A stretch of DNA of 52,788 nt from an uncultured Clostridia bacterium (GTDB lineage: Bacteria; Bacillota_A; Clostridia; TANB77; CAG-508): positions 1-52,788 of the forward strand of contig CANQEA010000003.1 in the NCBI GenBank assembly GCA_947594095.1. The letters are read 5' to 3'. Position 1 is the first letter of the stretch; every line of letters begins with the position of its first letter. Of the stretch, positions 18,662 through 28,553 are shown in pieces. The notes beneath the pieces were generated by a model that saw only the letters and a program-made list of their open reading frames with translations, did no database searches and had not been told where the DNA came from. The position numbers and the translations under genes were made by a program.

Positions 18662-19085
18662 CATCTAATAAATTTTGAAATTTTTCTCCAAAGTCTGGTA
18701 TTTTCTTCTTTAAATTAACAGGTTTCAAATTTAAATCGGTAAAACAATGTTTAGTTTCACCAGTTAAAACAGGAAGGCCTGTTTTTTTGTTGTAAACAGA
18801 ATATCCAACTGTTAATCTAACGCCATTAAACTCTTTAATGATCACTTCAATTACAATTACATCATCAAATGTAACATGATGTTTAAATGAAAGATTAACT
18901 CCAAGAACTGGTATCATAACACCATTTTCTTCGTATGCAGAATAAGGCATTTTATAGTCATCTAACATTTGACATCTTGCTTCTTCTAGAAATCTGATGT
19001 AATTAGAATGATGAACTACTCCCATTCTATCTGTTTCATAATAATTTATTCTTCTTTCAAATTTATAACTCATAATACAATTCAT
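18654..19085 (-). CDS. Acyl-CoA thioesterase, 4HBT hotdog fold (YbgC/FadM type)
   Basis: A hotdog thioesterase of about 140 residues. The signature YYETDRMGVVHHSNYIRFLE carries the catalytic Asp and the family H-x-N. VTFDDVIVIE and the C-terminal GETKHCFTD complete the fold. It probably hydrolyses short- to medium-chain acyl-CoA or acyl-ACP. Two start codons are possible: the ATG at 19085 has AAGGTG at good spacing, and the ATG at 19073 (MSYKFERRINYY) gives the usual family length. The longer open frame up to 19157 has no ribosome site. It is convergent with the DUF2075 gene and divergent from the amylase. Confidence 0.88.
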   Translation of the reverse strand: MNCIMSYKFERRINYYETDRMGVVHHSNYIRFLEEARCQMLDDYKMPYSAYEENGVMIPVLGVNLSFKHHVTFDDVIVIEVIIKEFNGVRLTVGYSVYNKKTGLPVLTGETKHCFTDLNLKPVNLKKKIPDFGEKFQNLLDVN

Positions 19086-19233
19086 CCCTTTCACCTTAAC
19101 ATATTGTAGTATATCACAAATTTGAAGATTTTGGAAGTTTATCATTAATTTTTTCAAATAAACATTGAAATTAGTATATGATTAATGATAAAATAAACGT
19201 GAAAATAAAATTGAAATATTAAGAGGAATTCAA

Positions 19234-20677
19234 ATGAAGCAGATAAATGGAATAATAATGCAATACTTTGAATGGTATATGAACTGCAATCAAAACTTAT
19301 GGAATGATATTGCTCAAAATGCTGAGAAATTAGCAAAATTTGGAATAACAGCACTATGGTTACCACCAGCATATAAAGGGATAGGTGGAAAAGACGAAGT
19401 AGGCTATGGTGTATATGATTTATACGATTTAGGTGAGTTTGACCAAAAAGGTAGTATCAAAACTAAATATGGATCTAAAGATGAATACCTAAATTGTATA
19501 CAAGTATTAAAACAAGCGGGAATTGAAGTATATGCAGACATTGTATTAAATCATAAAATGGGAGCAGATGCATTGCAAACAATCCCTGCCACAAAAGTAG
19601 ACTGGGGAAACCATAATGTGGAAGTAGAAGGAATGGAAACAGTACAAGTTGCAACAAAATTCACATTTCCGAATAGAAAAAATAAATATTCAGACTTCAA
19701 ATGGAACTGGACTCATTTTGCTGGAATAGATTATGATGAGAAAGGGAAGCAACATGCTATTTTCAAGTTCAAAGATAAAAACTGGAGTGATGAAGTAGAC
19801 GAAGAATTTGGAAATTTTGATTATTTAATGGGAGCAGATTTAGACTTTAGCAATCAAGAAGTAATTGAAGAATGCATAAATTGGGGAAAATGGTATTTGG
19901 ATTTAACAGATGTAAATGGATTTAGATTAGATGCAGTAAAACATATAAATGCAGAATTCTATAATAAGTGGATAAAAGAATTAAGAGAACATTCAGGTAA
20001 AGAACTATTTTCCGTAGGAGAATACTGGTCAGGAGATAGTGAAAAATTACATCATTATATAACAGAAACACGGGGGACAAATATCTTTATTTGATGTGCC
20101 ACTACATTATAATTTTTATTCTGCTTCAAAAGAAGAAAATTATGACCTATCAAAAATATTAGATAAAACCTTAGTAAAAGAAAATTCAAGTAAATCAGTA
20201 ACCTTTGTTGATAATCATGATACACAACCAGGACAATCTTTAGAAAGCTTTGTAGAATCATGGTTTAAACAAATTGCTTACAGTATTATTTTACTAAGAA
20301 ATGAAGGCTATCCATGTGTGTTTTATGGAGATATGTATGGAATACCAAGTCATAATATACAACCAGTAAAAGATTTGGAATTATTGATAAATCTAAGAAA
20401 AGAAAAAGCCTATGGAAATCAAAATGATTATTTTGATAATCCAAACTTTATAGGTTGGACACGAGAAGGAGACGAAGAACATATAAAATCAGGGCTAGCT
20501 GTTGTTATTTCTAATGCAGGTTATGGAGAAAAAAGAATGTATATTGGAAAACATTTTACAGGAGAACATTTTATAGATAGCTTAGGAAATTGTGAAGAAG
20601 AGATAATTATTGATGAGGAAGGATTTGGAAACTTCAAAGTTAATGAAAAATCAGTATCAGTATATATAAAGTTGTAA
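19234..20677 (+). CDS. Cytoplasmic alpha-amylase, GH13 (needs +1 shift at CGG)
   Basis: A 480-residue GH13 alpha-amylase without signal peptide, typical of intracellular maltodextrin-degrading amylases (AmyA/AmyS subfamily). Seen: MQYFEWYM near the start, calcium/active-site region DIVLNHKMGADA, the nucleophile in GFRLDAVKHI (Asp about 233), the acid/base in VGEYW (Glu about 263), and the third carboxylate in FVDNHDTQ (Asp about 329). At 20071 the 0-frame reads GAA ACA CGG and ends at 20094. Dropping the C gives TETGGQISLFDVPLHYNFY, the expected family sequence. The third catalytic Asp lies beyond the break, so activity requires the shift. A weak promoter (TTGAAA at 19165) precedes it. Confidence 0.92.
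20071..20074 (+). other. CGG +1 recoding site in the amylase gene
   Basis: 0-frame GAA ACA CGG GGG ACA stops at 20094. Without C20071: GAA ACA GGG GGA CAA ATA TCT, matching the conserved TGG-x-x-SLFD segment. Confidence 0.9.
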
Positions 20678-20701
20678 AATAAAAAGAAAGGAAAGTTGAA
20701 A

Positions 20702-23700
20702 ATGTCAGACTTTGTTCATTTACATGTACATAGCGAATATAGTTTACTAGATGGTGCAAATCGTATAAAAGACTTACCAAAGAGAGCAAAAGAATTGGGA
20801 ATGAATGCAATCGCAATTACTGACCATGGTGTTATGTATGGTGCAATTGACTTTTACAAGGCATGTAAAGCTGAAGGAGTAAAGCCAATTATTGGTTGTG
20901 AAGTCTATGTTGCACCAAGAAGTAGGTTTGACAAAGAACCAAATATAGATAATAAATACAATCACTTAATTTTACTTGCTAAAAATAATCAAGGATATAA
21001 AAACTTAAGCAAATTGGTATCAATTGGTTTTACAGAAGGTTATTATTATAAGCCACGTATCGATTTAGAAGTATTAGAAAAATATCATGAAGGATTGGTA
21101 TGCTTAAGTGCATGTTTAGCAGGAGCTGTAAACCAAGCATTACTTAATGGTCAAGAAGAAAAAGCAGAAGAAATTGCTATGTGGCACAAAAATGTATTTA
21201 AAGATGATTATTATATAGAAATTCAAAATAATGGAATAAAAGAACAAGTACTTGCAAACCAAAAATTAGTACAACTTGCAAGAAAATTAGACATTCCACT
21301 TGTTGCAACAAATGATGCACATTACTTAAAAAAAGAAGATAGCTATAATCACGAAGTTTTACTTTGTATTCAAACTGGAAAAAGAATGAGTGATGAAGAC
21401 AGAATGAGATTTGATACAGATGAGTTATATATTAAATCACCAGAGGAAATGAGCTCATACTTTAGTGCTTTTCCAGATGCAATAGAAAATACTGTTAAAA
21501 TAGCAAATGAGTGTAATGTAGAATTTGAATTTGGACACACAATACTTCCAAATTATGATGTACCAGAAGAATATAAAACACATTATGATTATTTCAAAAA
21601 ATTATGTGATGAAGGTATAAAAAAGAGATATGGAGAAAATCTATCTCAAGAAATATTAGACAGAGCAGAATATGAATTAGGTGTCATTCAAAAAATGGGA
21701 TATGTAGACTATTTTTTAATCGTGTGGGACTTTATTCATTATGCAAAAACTAACTCTATACCAGTAGGACCACGGGCGTGGATCTGGTGCAGGTTCAATT
21801 ATTGCATATTGTCTTGAAATAACAGATATAGATCCAATTAAATACGGCTTACTTTTTGAAAGATTTTTAAATCCAGAAAGAATTAGTATGCCAGATTTTG
21901 ATGTAGACTTTTGCTATGAAAAAAGACAACAAGTAATTGACTATGTATCAGAAAAATATGGACATGATCATGTTTCACAGATTATTACTTTTGGAACTAT
22001 GGCAGCCAAAATGGTAATTAGAGATGTTGCAAGAGTGTTAGACGTTCCTTATGCAGAAGCAGATAATCTTGCAAAAATGATACCAAATGAATTACATATT
22101 ACTATCAAAAAAGCAATTGAACAAAACAAAGAGTTAAGCAATTTATATGAATCAGATGAAACTGTTAAAAAAGTATTAGATATAGCAATGGGACTAGAAG
22201 GTATGCCAAGGCAAGCATCAACACATGCATGTGGAATAGTAATTACTAAAGAGCCAGTAGATACTTATGTACCACTTTACGTAAGAGATGGACAAATATC
22301 TACACAATATATAATGACAACATTAGAAGAATTAGGACTTTTAAAAATGGACTTCTTAGGCTTAAGAACGCTTACGGTTATACAAGATACAATTGATTTA
22401 GTTAAGAAAAATAGAGGAATTGATGTTGAATTTGACCCAGATATGGCAGACCAAAAAGTATATAAACAATGGCAAGAGGGAAATTCAGCAGGTATTTTCC
22501 AATTTGAGTCACAAGGTATGACGAACTTTATGAAAGAATTAAAGCCAGACTGTTTGGAAGATTTAATAGCAGGGGTTTCTTTGTATAGGCCAGGTCCTAT
22601 GGATCAAATCCCAAGATATGTGAAAGGGAAAGCAAATCCTGGGCATAATGAATATACTCACCCAAGCTTAGAGCCAATACTAAATGTTACATATGGTTGT
22701 ATGGTATATCAAGAACAAGTTATGCAAATAGTACGTGATTTAGCAGGATACTCACTTGGAAGAGCAGATTTAGTTAGACGTGCTATGGGTAAGAAAAAGC
22801 TAGACGTTATGGCAAAAGAAAGAGAGATATTTATTAATGGACAAGTAGATGAAGACGGGAATGTAATTGTTCCTGGTTGCGTCAGAAATGGAATAGATGA
22901 AGCATCTGCAAATAAAATCTTTGATGAAATGGCAGAGTTTGCAAAATATGCATTTAATAAATCACATGCAGCATGTTATGCAGTAGTTGCTTACAGAACT
23001 GCGTATTTAAAAGCATATTATCCAGCAGAATTTATGGCAGCAACATTAAATAGCTTTTTGGGAAATTTGGATAAAATTCCACAATATATTGACGAATGTA
23101 AAAGGCTAGGAGTTAAAATTTTAAAACCAGATATTAATAAAAGTTATACAAAATTTACAACAGAACAAGAAGGTGCAAGAGCAAATATAAGATATGGTTT
23201 GGGTAGTATTAAAAATGTCGGAATTGCTCCAGTAGACGCCATTATTGAAGAAAGAGAAAAAAGAGGAGAATATAAAAACTTTATCGATTTTTGTGAAAGA
23301 ATTTCTGATAGCAATGTAAATAAAAAATGCATAGAAAGTTTAATTAAAGCAGGAGCATTTGATGAATTTGAACAAACAAGAAATACATTACTTGCATCTT
23401 TTGAATCTATTATTGATACAATACAATCATCAAAGAAAAAAGGTTTAGATGGTCAAGTAAGTATGTTTGATTTAGGTTCTGAAGAAGATAAAGAAGAGTT
23501 AAATGATATAAAATATACATTTAAAGAACAGGAAGAAATGCCAGAAAAAGAACTATTATCAATGGAAAAAGAAATGCTTGGAATCTATTTAACAGGCCAT
23601 CCTTTAGAAAAACTAAGAGAACAAATAGAAAGTCAGACAAACATTAATACAATAGAAATCAGAAAAATAGATGAACAATCAGAAAATAATGAAAATAACG

Positions 23701-24209
23701 AAGAAATGGGAATATTTAAGCCTGTAGAAAACTTAAAATATAATGATGGCCAAAATGTAAAATATGCAGGGATAATAACATCTGTAAAAAAGAAATATAC
23801 TAAAAATAATAAAATAATGGCATTTGTTACAATTGAAGATTTATATGGAGCTGTAGATGTTATTGTATTTGAAAATGTGTGTTTAAAAGCATCTCAAAGT
23901 TTAATTGAAGAAAATATTGTATTAGTTAGTGGTAGGCTAAGTATAAGAGAAAATGACAGAACTACAATTATTGCGGGGGATATAAAAAATTTTACAGAAC
24001 AAGCACCAAATGAATTAGTACTTGATATTACAAATGCAACAGAAGAACAAAAAGATAAGCTAAGAGGAGCAATTAGATTTTTCTCAGGAGATAGAAATAA
24101 TGTCTCAGTAAAGGTTAAAATAGGAGACGAAAAAAGAGACTGCGGTCATATTTATCTAACTGATGAAATACGTAAAGTATTTGATGAAATTTTGCAAAAA
24201 GAAAAGTAA
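20702..24209 (+). CDS. dnaE: DNA polymerase III alpha subunit DnaE (needs +1 shift at CGG)
   Basis: A 1,168-residue C-family replicative polymerase. Domains in order: PHP domain (FVHLHVHSEYSLLDGA, about 4-19), palm and catalytic region (PDFDVDFCYEKR, about 396, with two catalytic Asp), finger/thumb, the YGCMVYQEQVMQ and YAFNKSHAACYA motifs, helix-hairpin-helix region, and a C-terminal OB fold (VKYAGIITSVKKKY). There is no inserted proofreading exonuclease, so it is DnaE rather than PolC. At 21773 the 0-frame reads GGA CCA CGG GCG and stops at 21817, before the catalytic Asp motif. Omitting the C gives IPVGPGRGSGAGSIIAYCL, a near-invariant DnaE segment. The ATG at 20702 is best placed after AAAGGA; a TTG at 20696 is too close. 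Confidence 0.95.
21773..21776 (+). other. CGG +1 recoding site in dnaE
   Basis: 0-frame GGA CCA CGG GCG TGG stops at 21817. Without C21773: GGA CCA GGG CGT GGA TCT GGT, the invariant PGRGS segment of DnaE. Confidence 0.92.
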
Positions 24210-24235
24210 AATTATAAAATTTAATACTTAATCTA

Positions 24236-24264
24236 TTGACTTTTAAAGAAAAAATAAGTATAAT
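24236..24264 (+). promoter_or_regulatory. Promoter of the short opposing RNA
   Basis: TTGACT (24236-24241), a 17-base spacer and TATAAT (24259-24264). Near-consensus, with no reading frame of any size downstream before the terminator. Confidence 0.8.
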
Positions 24265-24270
24265 AAATAT

Positions 24271-24361
24271 AGAAGATGAGATACCACATAAATGTGGCGT
24301 GTCGTTAAATAATGTATAAATTAAAATACATCTCTAACGGTCAAGAAGAGATGTGTTTTTT
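24271..24361 (+). ncRNA. Predicted short RNA opposing the hydrophobic peptide mRNA (RNA antitoxin candidate)
   Basis: Predicted from promoter to terminator, about 90 nt. It carries a small hairpin (CCACA/TGTGG, 24284-24297) and ends in the hairpin at 24328-24354 followed by a run of seven T. Its 3' part is the exact complement of the last codons and terminator of the minus-strand peptide mRNA, so the RNAs can pair through about 30 bases and complementary loops. The 12 bases at 24292-24303 (ATGTGGCGTGTC) recur almost identically in the 5' leader of the opposing mRNA, so the DNA copies are inverted repeats. It resembles the antitoxin RNA of par/Fst-type and other type I systems. Expression is not shown. 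Confidence 0.65.
24328..24361. terminator. Shared bidirectional terminator of the toxin-antitoxin-like locus
   Basis: Stem ACATCTCT (24328-24335) / AGAGATGT (24347-24354). A T-run follows on the plus strand, and a T-rich run follows on the minus strand. The stop codon of the minus-strand peptide (24334-24336) is inside the stem. Confidence 0.8.
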
Positions 24362-24486
24362 TGTTGTCTATTTTTTCTTATTGTAACAGCAAGTGCCACG
24401 AATAAGGCAATAGCGACAACAGTTACTATTACAAGTTCAATTAAAAGTATGTAAATATATAGTAAATAAACTCGTTCTAATAACAT
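24334..24486 (-). CDS. Small hydrophobic peptide, type I toxin candidate (50 aa)
   Basis: A 50-residue peptide with one continuous membrane helix (about residues 6-35, rich in Leu, Ile, Val and Ala) and a positively charged polar tail (TIRKNRQQKNTSLLDR). This is the build of membrane-acting type I toxins (TxpA, Fst and holin-like families), though I cannot assign it to one. The ATG at 24486 lies eight bases behind AGGAGG; an ATG at 24492 is too close to it, and the open frame to 24528 has no ribosome site. It has its own near-consensus promoter. The C-terminal codons overlap the shared terminator and the opposing RNA. Coding is supported by the ribosome site, promoter and layout rather than by homology. 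Confidence 0.68.
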   Translation of the reverse strand: MLLERVYLLYIYILLIELVIVTVVAIALFVALAVTIRKNRQQKNTSLLDR

Positions 24487-24556
24487 ACGCATCGCCTCCT
24501 CTCTTAGTAGGATTCGGACACGCCACACATCTAGCTTCTCTCACCTTCTAAAACGA

Positions 24557-24584
24557 ATTATATCAGATATTTTGTAAAAGTCAA
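24557..24584 (-). promoter_or_regulatory. Promoter of the hydrophobic peptide gene
   Basis: On the minus strand TTGACT (24584-24579), a 16-base spacer and TATAAT (24562-24557). Transcription would start near 24550, leaving a leader of about 65 bases. Confidence 0.8.
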
Positions 24585-24611
24585 GTAATCATTTTACTTT
24601 TTTGAAATAGA

Positions 24612-27116
24612 TTAATTGTTAAATTTTATAATTTGATTGAAATAGCCTTTACTCGTTATTTCTATGGAAATTTCTCCGTTATTATCTGTTCTAAATACTC
24701 TAGTTCCGCATATTTTCTAATCTTTGTATTACTTCCTCACTTGGATGACCAAAATTATTATTTTCACCAACTCCAATTAGAGCGATTTTAGGATTAACAA
24801 GGTTTAAAAATCCTTCTGTTGAAGATGTTTTAGAACCATGATGTGCAACTTTTAAAATAGTAGATTTTAAAATATCGCTATTTTTATATTTAGAAACAAG
24901 TATTTCTTCTGCTTCTTTTTCAATATCGCCAGTAAACAATAATGAAAAATTATTAAAATTTAGTTTGCACACTAAAGCATTGTTATTTATTGAATTCTCT
25001 GAAATTTTTAAGTCGCCAGCTGGCCATAACACATCAAAATATATATTATTTTCTATATTAATTCTTTGACCAGCTTGAACAACCATAACATTTAGCTTTT
25101 TCTCTTTTACAATTTGTATAACTTTTTCATAATTTTCTGAAGTTTCAAACTGTTTGCCTATAATAATATTATTTACTTTTAACTCTTGTAAAAGTGTTAA
25201 GATTCCTCCGAACATGGTCTTGGTCAAAATGGCTAATTATCACATAATCAAGGCTAGAATAACCTCTATCCAATAAATATGGAATTAATGTATCTTTTCC
25301 TATATCTATACTAGAAGATAAGCTTCCACCTCCGTCTATTAAAATGGTCTTGTTTTTAGGAGTTATAATAAAACAAGAATCACCTTGTCCAACATCAATA
25401 AAGTGAATTGTTAAATTTTTATTTGGAAAAAAGAAGAATATAATACAAATTATTAAAAATATAGCTAAATATTTTTGTAAATAATAGAAACGTTTTGTTC
25501 TTTTTCTTTTTAGTCTATTTTGATTATACTTGTATTTTATTAATTGAATAATATTTTTAATTCTTATATAAGTATTATTTGTCTTTCTAGAATGATAAAC
25601 AGTATATAAAAAATTAAGAAACAAAGCTATTATATAAAAAATAATAATATGATAAATTTTAGGAGTTGGAACATATATTTTAGCGAAAGGAAGATTGCTA
25701 ATATTAGTTATTCCAATAAGGATATTTAGAAAGAAATTTACAAACAAAGAAAATATTTTGGAAAGCGGAAAAAGCACAAATGACAATAAAATACACAAAA
25801 ATCCAAATAAAACAATTGGTCCAATTATTAAACTGATTAGTAAGTTGGCAAATAAAGTATATGGACTAAATTGATTAAAATGAAAAAGAGTAATAGGAAG
25901 TAATAATATTTGAACAGAAATAGTAACAGATATTATATCTTTAATTTTATCTAATATGGATATGTATTTTTGCTTAATAACCTTATTTTTATAAATATTG
26001 CTAATGACATTATTTACATTTTTATTAAATAATAAGATTCCAAGTAATCCTAAATATGAAAGTTGTAAGCCTACATTTGTTATTTGATAGGGATTTGAAA
26101 TTAGAGTAAAAAGAAGTGAAATTGACAATGAATTATATATATCATTTTTATTATATGTAAGTTTAGATAAAATAACTAAAATACCCATAATACCAGCACG
26201 TACTATAGATGCTGAAAAACCAGTAATAAACATATATAAAAGTAAAACAATAATTGTTATAATCCCGGGTGTACCTTTTACCTAAAAGCTTAGAAAAGAG
26301 TATCTTTAAGCCTAAAATAATATATGCTATATGCATACCAGATACAGCCAAAACATGAGAAATATTAATTGTTCTAAAATTTTCTGTGAGTTCTTCATCT
26401 ATGTAACTTGTATCACCTAAGAGAATGCCTTTTAAAATAGAGGCACATTCTTTTGTAAATATTATATCTATTTTATTATTAATAATATTTTTTATATTAT
26501 TTGAAGTAGTAAGAATAAAAGACATTTGATTTTTATCTAAAATTTTTACTGAATTTGTATTTATTGTGCCACAAACATTTATTGTTTTAAGATATAAAGA
26601 ATAATCAAATCCACCATAATTTCTTTGACCTTGTGGTTTAGAATATTCTCCTTTAACAAGAATTTTATTTCCATATTGTAAATTAGTATCTTTTGAAACA
26701 TTTATTAAAATATGAAAATCTTTTAAAGTTTTAGGCTCTAAGATTTTAACTTGATAAGTATCTTTATATTGTTTTTCTTCTTTGTCTTTATCGATAATTC
26801 CAACAATAGACACATCTTTAGACATATTATAAATTTGCTTGTATTTATTTTCTTTAAGAGAAATAGCAATAAATCCAAAAATACTGAAAATTATCAGTAA
26901 TATAATTGTTGAATTAGTAATAAAAAGTTTGATATATCTACTATACCTGTAGAATGATATTAGTTTAAATCTTTGTTTTTTTCTATATTTAATTTTTATT
27001 TTATAAATTATTAAAATAAAAAGACATACAAAAAGGACTATACGAAATGATAAGTATAGTCCCCCTAATATACCTATTATATATCCTAATAATGCCACTA
27101 AAATTGGTCGTTTAAT
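24612..27116 (-). CDS. comEC: Competence DNA channel ComEC/Rec2 (needs three +1 shifts at CGG; ATT start)
   Basis: A polytopic membrane protein that carries single-stranded DNA into the cell. Read through three CGG sites it has about 833 residues. Order: N-terminal membrane segments and DUF4131 region, Competence domain (HVLAVSGMHIAYII and, across the first site, YTGIITIIV then GFSASIVRAGIMGI), more membrane helices, then a metallo-beta-lactamase-like domain (HFIDVGQGDSCFI, ILIDGGGS, ISHFDQDHVGGI across the second site, VAHHGSKTSS). The third site restores the end GTRVFRTDNNGEISIEI. The first codon is probably ATT at 27116 (then AAA CGA CCA): AGGAGG lies seven bases away, while the GTG at 27098 is 25 bases away. 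comEA lies 14 kb off. Confidence 0.92.
24705..24708 (-). other. CGG +1 recoding site 3 in comEC
   Basis: Minus strand 0-frame AAT ATG CGG AAC TAG stops at once. Without the C (plus-strand G24708): ATG GGA ACT AGA GTA TTT AGA ACA, the usual ComEC C-terminal strand, ending at 24612. Confidence 0.88.
25207..25210 (-). other. CGG +1 recoding site 2 in comEC
   Basis: Minus strand 0-frame CAT GTT CGG AGG AAT. Without the C (plus-strand G25210): GAC CAT GTT GGA GGA ATC, which is the conserved metal-binding D-x-D-HVGGI of ComEC. Confidence 0.92.
26264..26267 (-). other. CGG +1 recoding site 1 in comEC
   Basis: Minus strand 0-frame TAC ACC CGG GAT TAT runs to a stop at 26163. Without the C (plus-strand G26267, or a neighbour in the C-run): TAC ACC GGG ATT ATA ACA, then VLLLYMFITGFSASIVRAG. 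Confidence 0.9.
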
Positions 27117-27131
27117 ATAGGTTCCTCCTTT

Positions 27132-28439
27132 TTATTTAACTCTTCTTGCACCTACATAGTTGTTATTATAATATCCTGAATTTATAGTATCTATTGTAAC
27201 ACCTCTAGATGAGTTCGCAGCGTGAACTATTTGGCCTCCACCAATGTAAATACCTACGTGATTAATTCCAGATTTTCCAAACATTACTAAATCACCAGGT
27301 GCTAATTCACTTCTACTAACTGCAACACCGTTGCTGTATTGACCAGCTGCTGTTCTATTTAAAGATACTCCAAATTGTTTATATACATATGAAGTAAATC
27401 CTGAACAGTCGAATCCACTTGGTGATGAACCACCATATACATATCTACTTCCAATAAATTGTTTTGCATAATCTACAACTGAAGATGCGTTAGCAGATGG
27501 TGCAGGAGCAGGTGTTGAAGTAGATGCTTGTGTTGTTGTTTTTGTAGTATTTGCTTGTGATTGTCTAGAAACTGTGCTACCTCTTGATGTTTCTTTTTTA
27601 GTATCAGATAAAAGTGAAGTTAAAATATATCCTTCTTTTCCATTAACTCTTACTTTGCTCCAATCGTTTTCTTCACCAATTACTTCTACTTGGGTATTTA
27701 AAACTAATGATTGTAAAACTTCTGATGAAGTATTTGCAGCAGCTCTTAAATTAACACTTTCTGATGCTATATATTGTGTTTTAGTTTGAAATGTAGTTTG
27801 TTCTTGATTTGCTGTTTCCGTGTTTTGTGCTTCTGTATTTGTGTTTTCAGTATTTTGATTTTCTGTATTTGTTTGAGATTCAGTACTTTGTTTTGTACCT
27901 ATTTTTTCTTCTCTAATCCAACCTTTTGATGTTTTTGTTTCTATACAAACCCATCCATTGACTTTTTCAATTATTTTTACTTCTTCATCTTTTTTTACTT
28001 CAATAATATCTGTACTATTTATTAATGGCACAATTTTTAATTTTGTATCTTCTAATACTATATAAGAATCCTTACTAGTATTAGGTGTAGATGAATTTTG
28101 AGATGTTTCTGTATTTACTTGATTTTGTTCGCTACTTGTAGTAGTATTTTGTACAGATTCTGAATTTTGAACTATAAGTAAATCTTCTCTAACATATCCT
28201 GTTAGTTGTCCAAATTTAATTCTGTACCAATTATTTGTTTTTTCTAAAATTTCTACTTCTTGATCTTTAGAAAGAAGTTCTACAATTGTTCCATCCTCAG
28301 ATGGTGTACTCCTTAAATTCGCAGTGTCTACTGCTATTTTTGCAGTATTATTTGCGAAACTTTTATTTATAAAAAACAAACTAACTATGCATAATAAACA
28401 CACAATTATAATGCTTTTTATATTCATTTTACTTTTCAT
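27132..28439 (-). CDS. Secreted SH3b-NlpC/P60 peptidoglycan hydrolase
   Basis: A 435-residue secreted cell-wall endopeptidase. A signal peptide (residues 1 to about 30, hydrophobic core SIIIVCLLCIVSLFFI, ending FANN) is followed by three bacterial SH3 domains (about 33-90, 130-185 and 235-290), each with a W-x-x-I/V and GY/GW pattern. Thr/Asn/Gln-rich linkers separate them, and a C-terminal NlpC/P60 domain closes the protein with the catalytic Cys in GFDCSGF, His in INHVGIYIG and a third polar residue in IVHAANS. Such enzymes cut gamma-D-Glu-diamino acid links. The start is the ATG at 28439 with AAGGAGAG upstream; the open frame to 28487 lacks a site. The linkers are low complexity. Confidence 0.92.
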   Translation of the reverse strand: MKSKMNIKSIIIVCLLCIVSLFFINKSFANNTAKIAVDTANLRSTPSEDGTIVELLSKDQEVEILEKTNNWYRIKFGQLTGYVREDLLIVQNSESVQNTTTSSEQNQVNTETSQNSSTPNTSKDSYIVLEDTKLKIVPLINSTDIIEVKKDEEVKIIEKVNGWVCIETKTSKGWIREEKIGTKQSTESQTNTENQNTENTNTEAQNTETANQEQTTFQTKTQYIASESVNLRAAANTSSEVLQSLVLNTQVEVIGEENDWSKVRVNGKEGYILTSLLSDTKKETSRGSTVSRQSQANTTKTTTQASTSTPAPAPSANASSVVDYAKQFIGSRYVYGGSSPSGFDCSGFTSYVYKQFGVSLNRTAAGQYSNGVAVSRSELAPGDLVMFGKSGINHVGIYIGGGQIVHAANSSRGVTIDTINSGYYNNNYVGARRVK

Positions 28440-28486
28440 TGTTCTCTCCTTATTATATTTTATGCTATATTTTTTGCCATGTTCCA

Positions 28487-28515
28487 AGTATACAATGAAA
28501 TCTCAAATTTGTCAA
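28487..28515 (-). promoter_or_regulatory. Promoter of the NlpC/P60 gene
   Basis: Minus strand TTGACA (28515-28510), 17-base spacer, TATACT (28492-28487). Confidence 0.75.
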
Positions 28516-28553
28516 GTCTTACCAGAAATAGTTGTAAATGGCAGTATTCATGC

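Noticed and set aside
24334..24528. Starting the hydrophobic peptide at 24528 to give 64 residues
   Set aside because: The upstream codons overlap the leader and the AGGAGG ribosome site itself; the ATG at 24486 has correct spacing.
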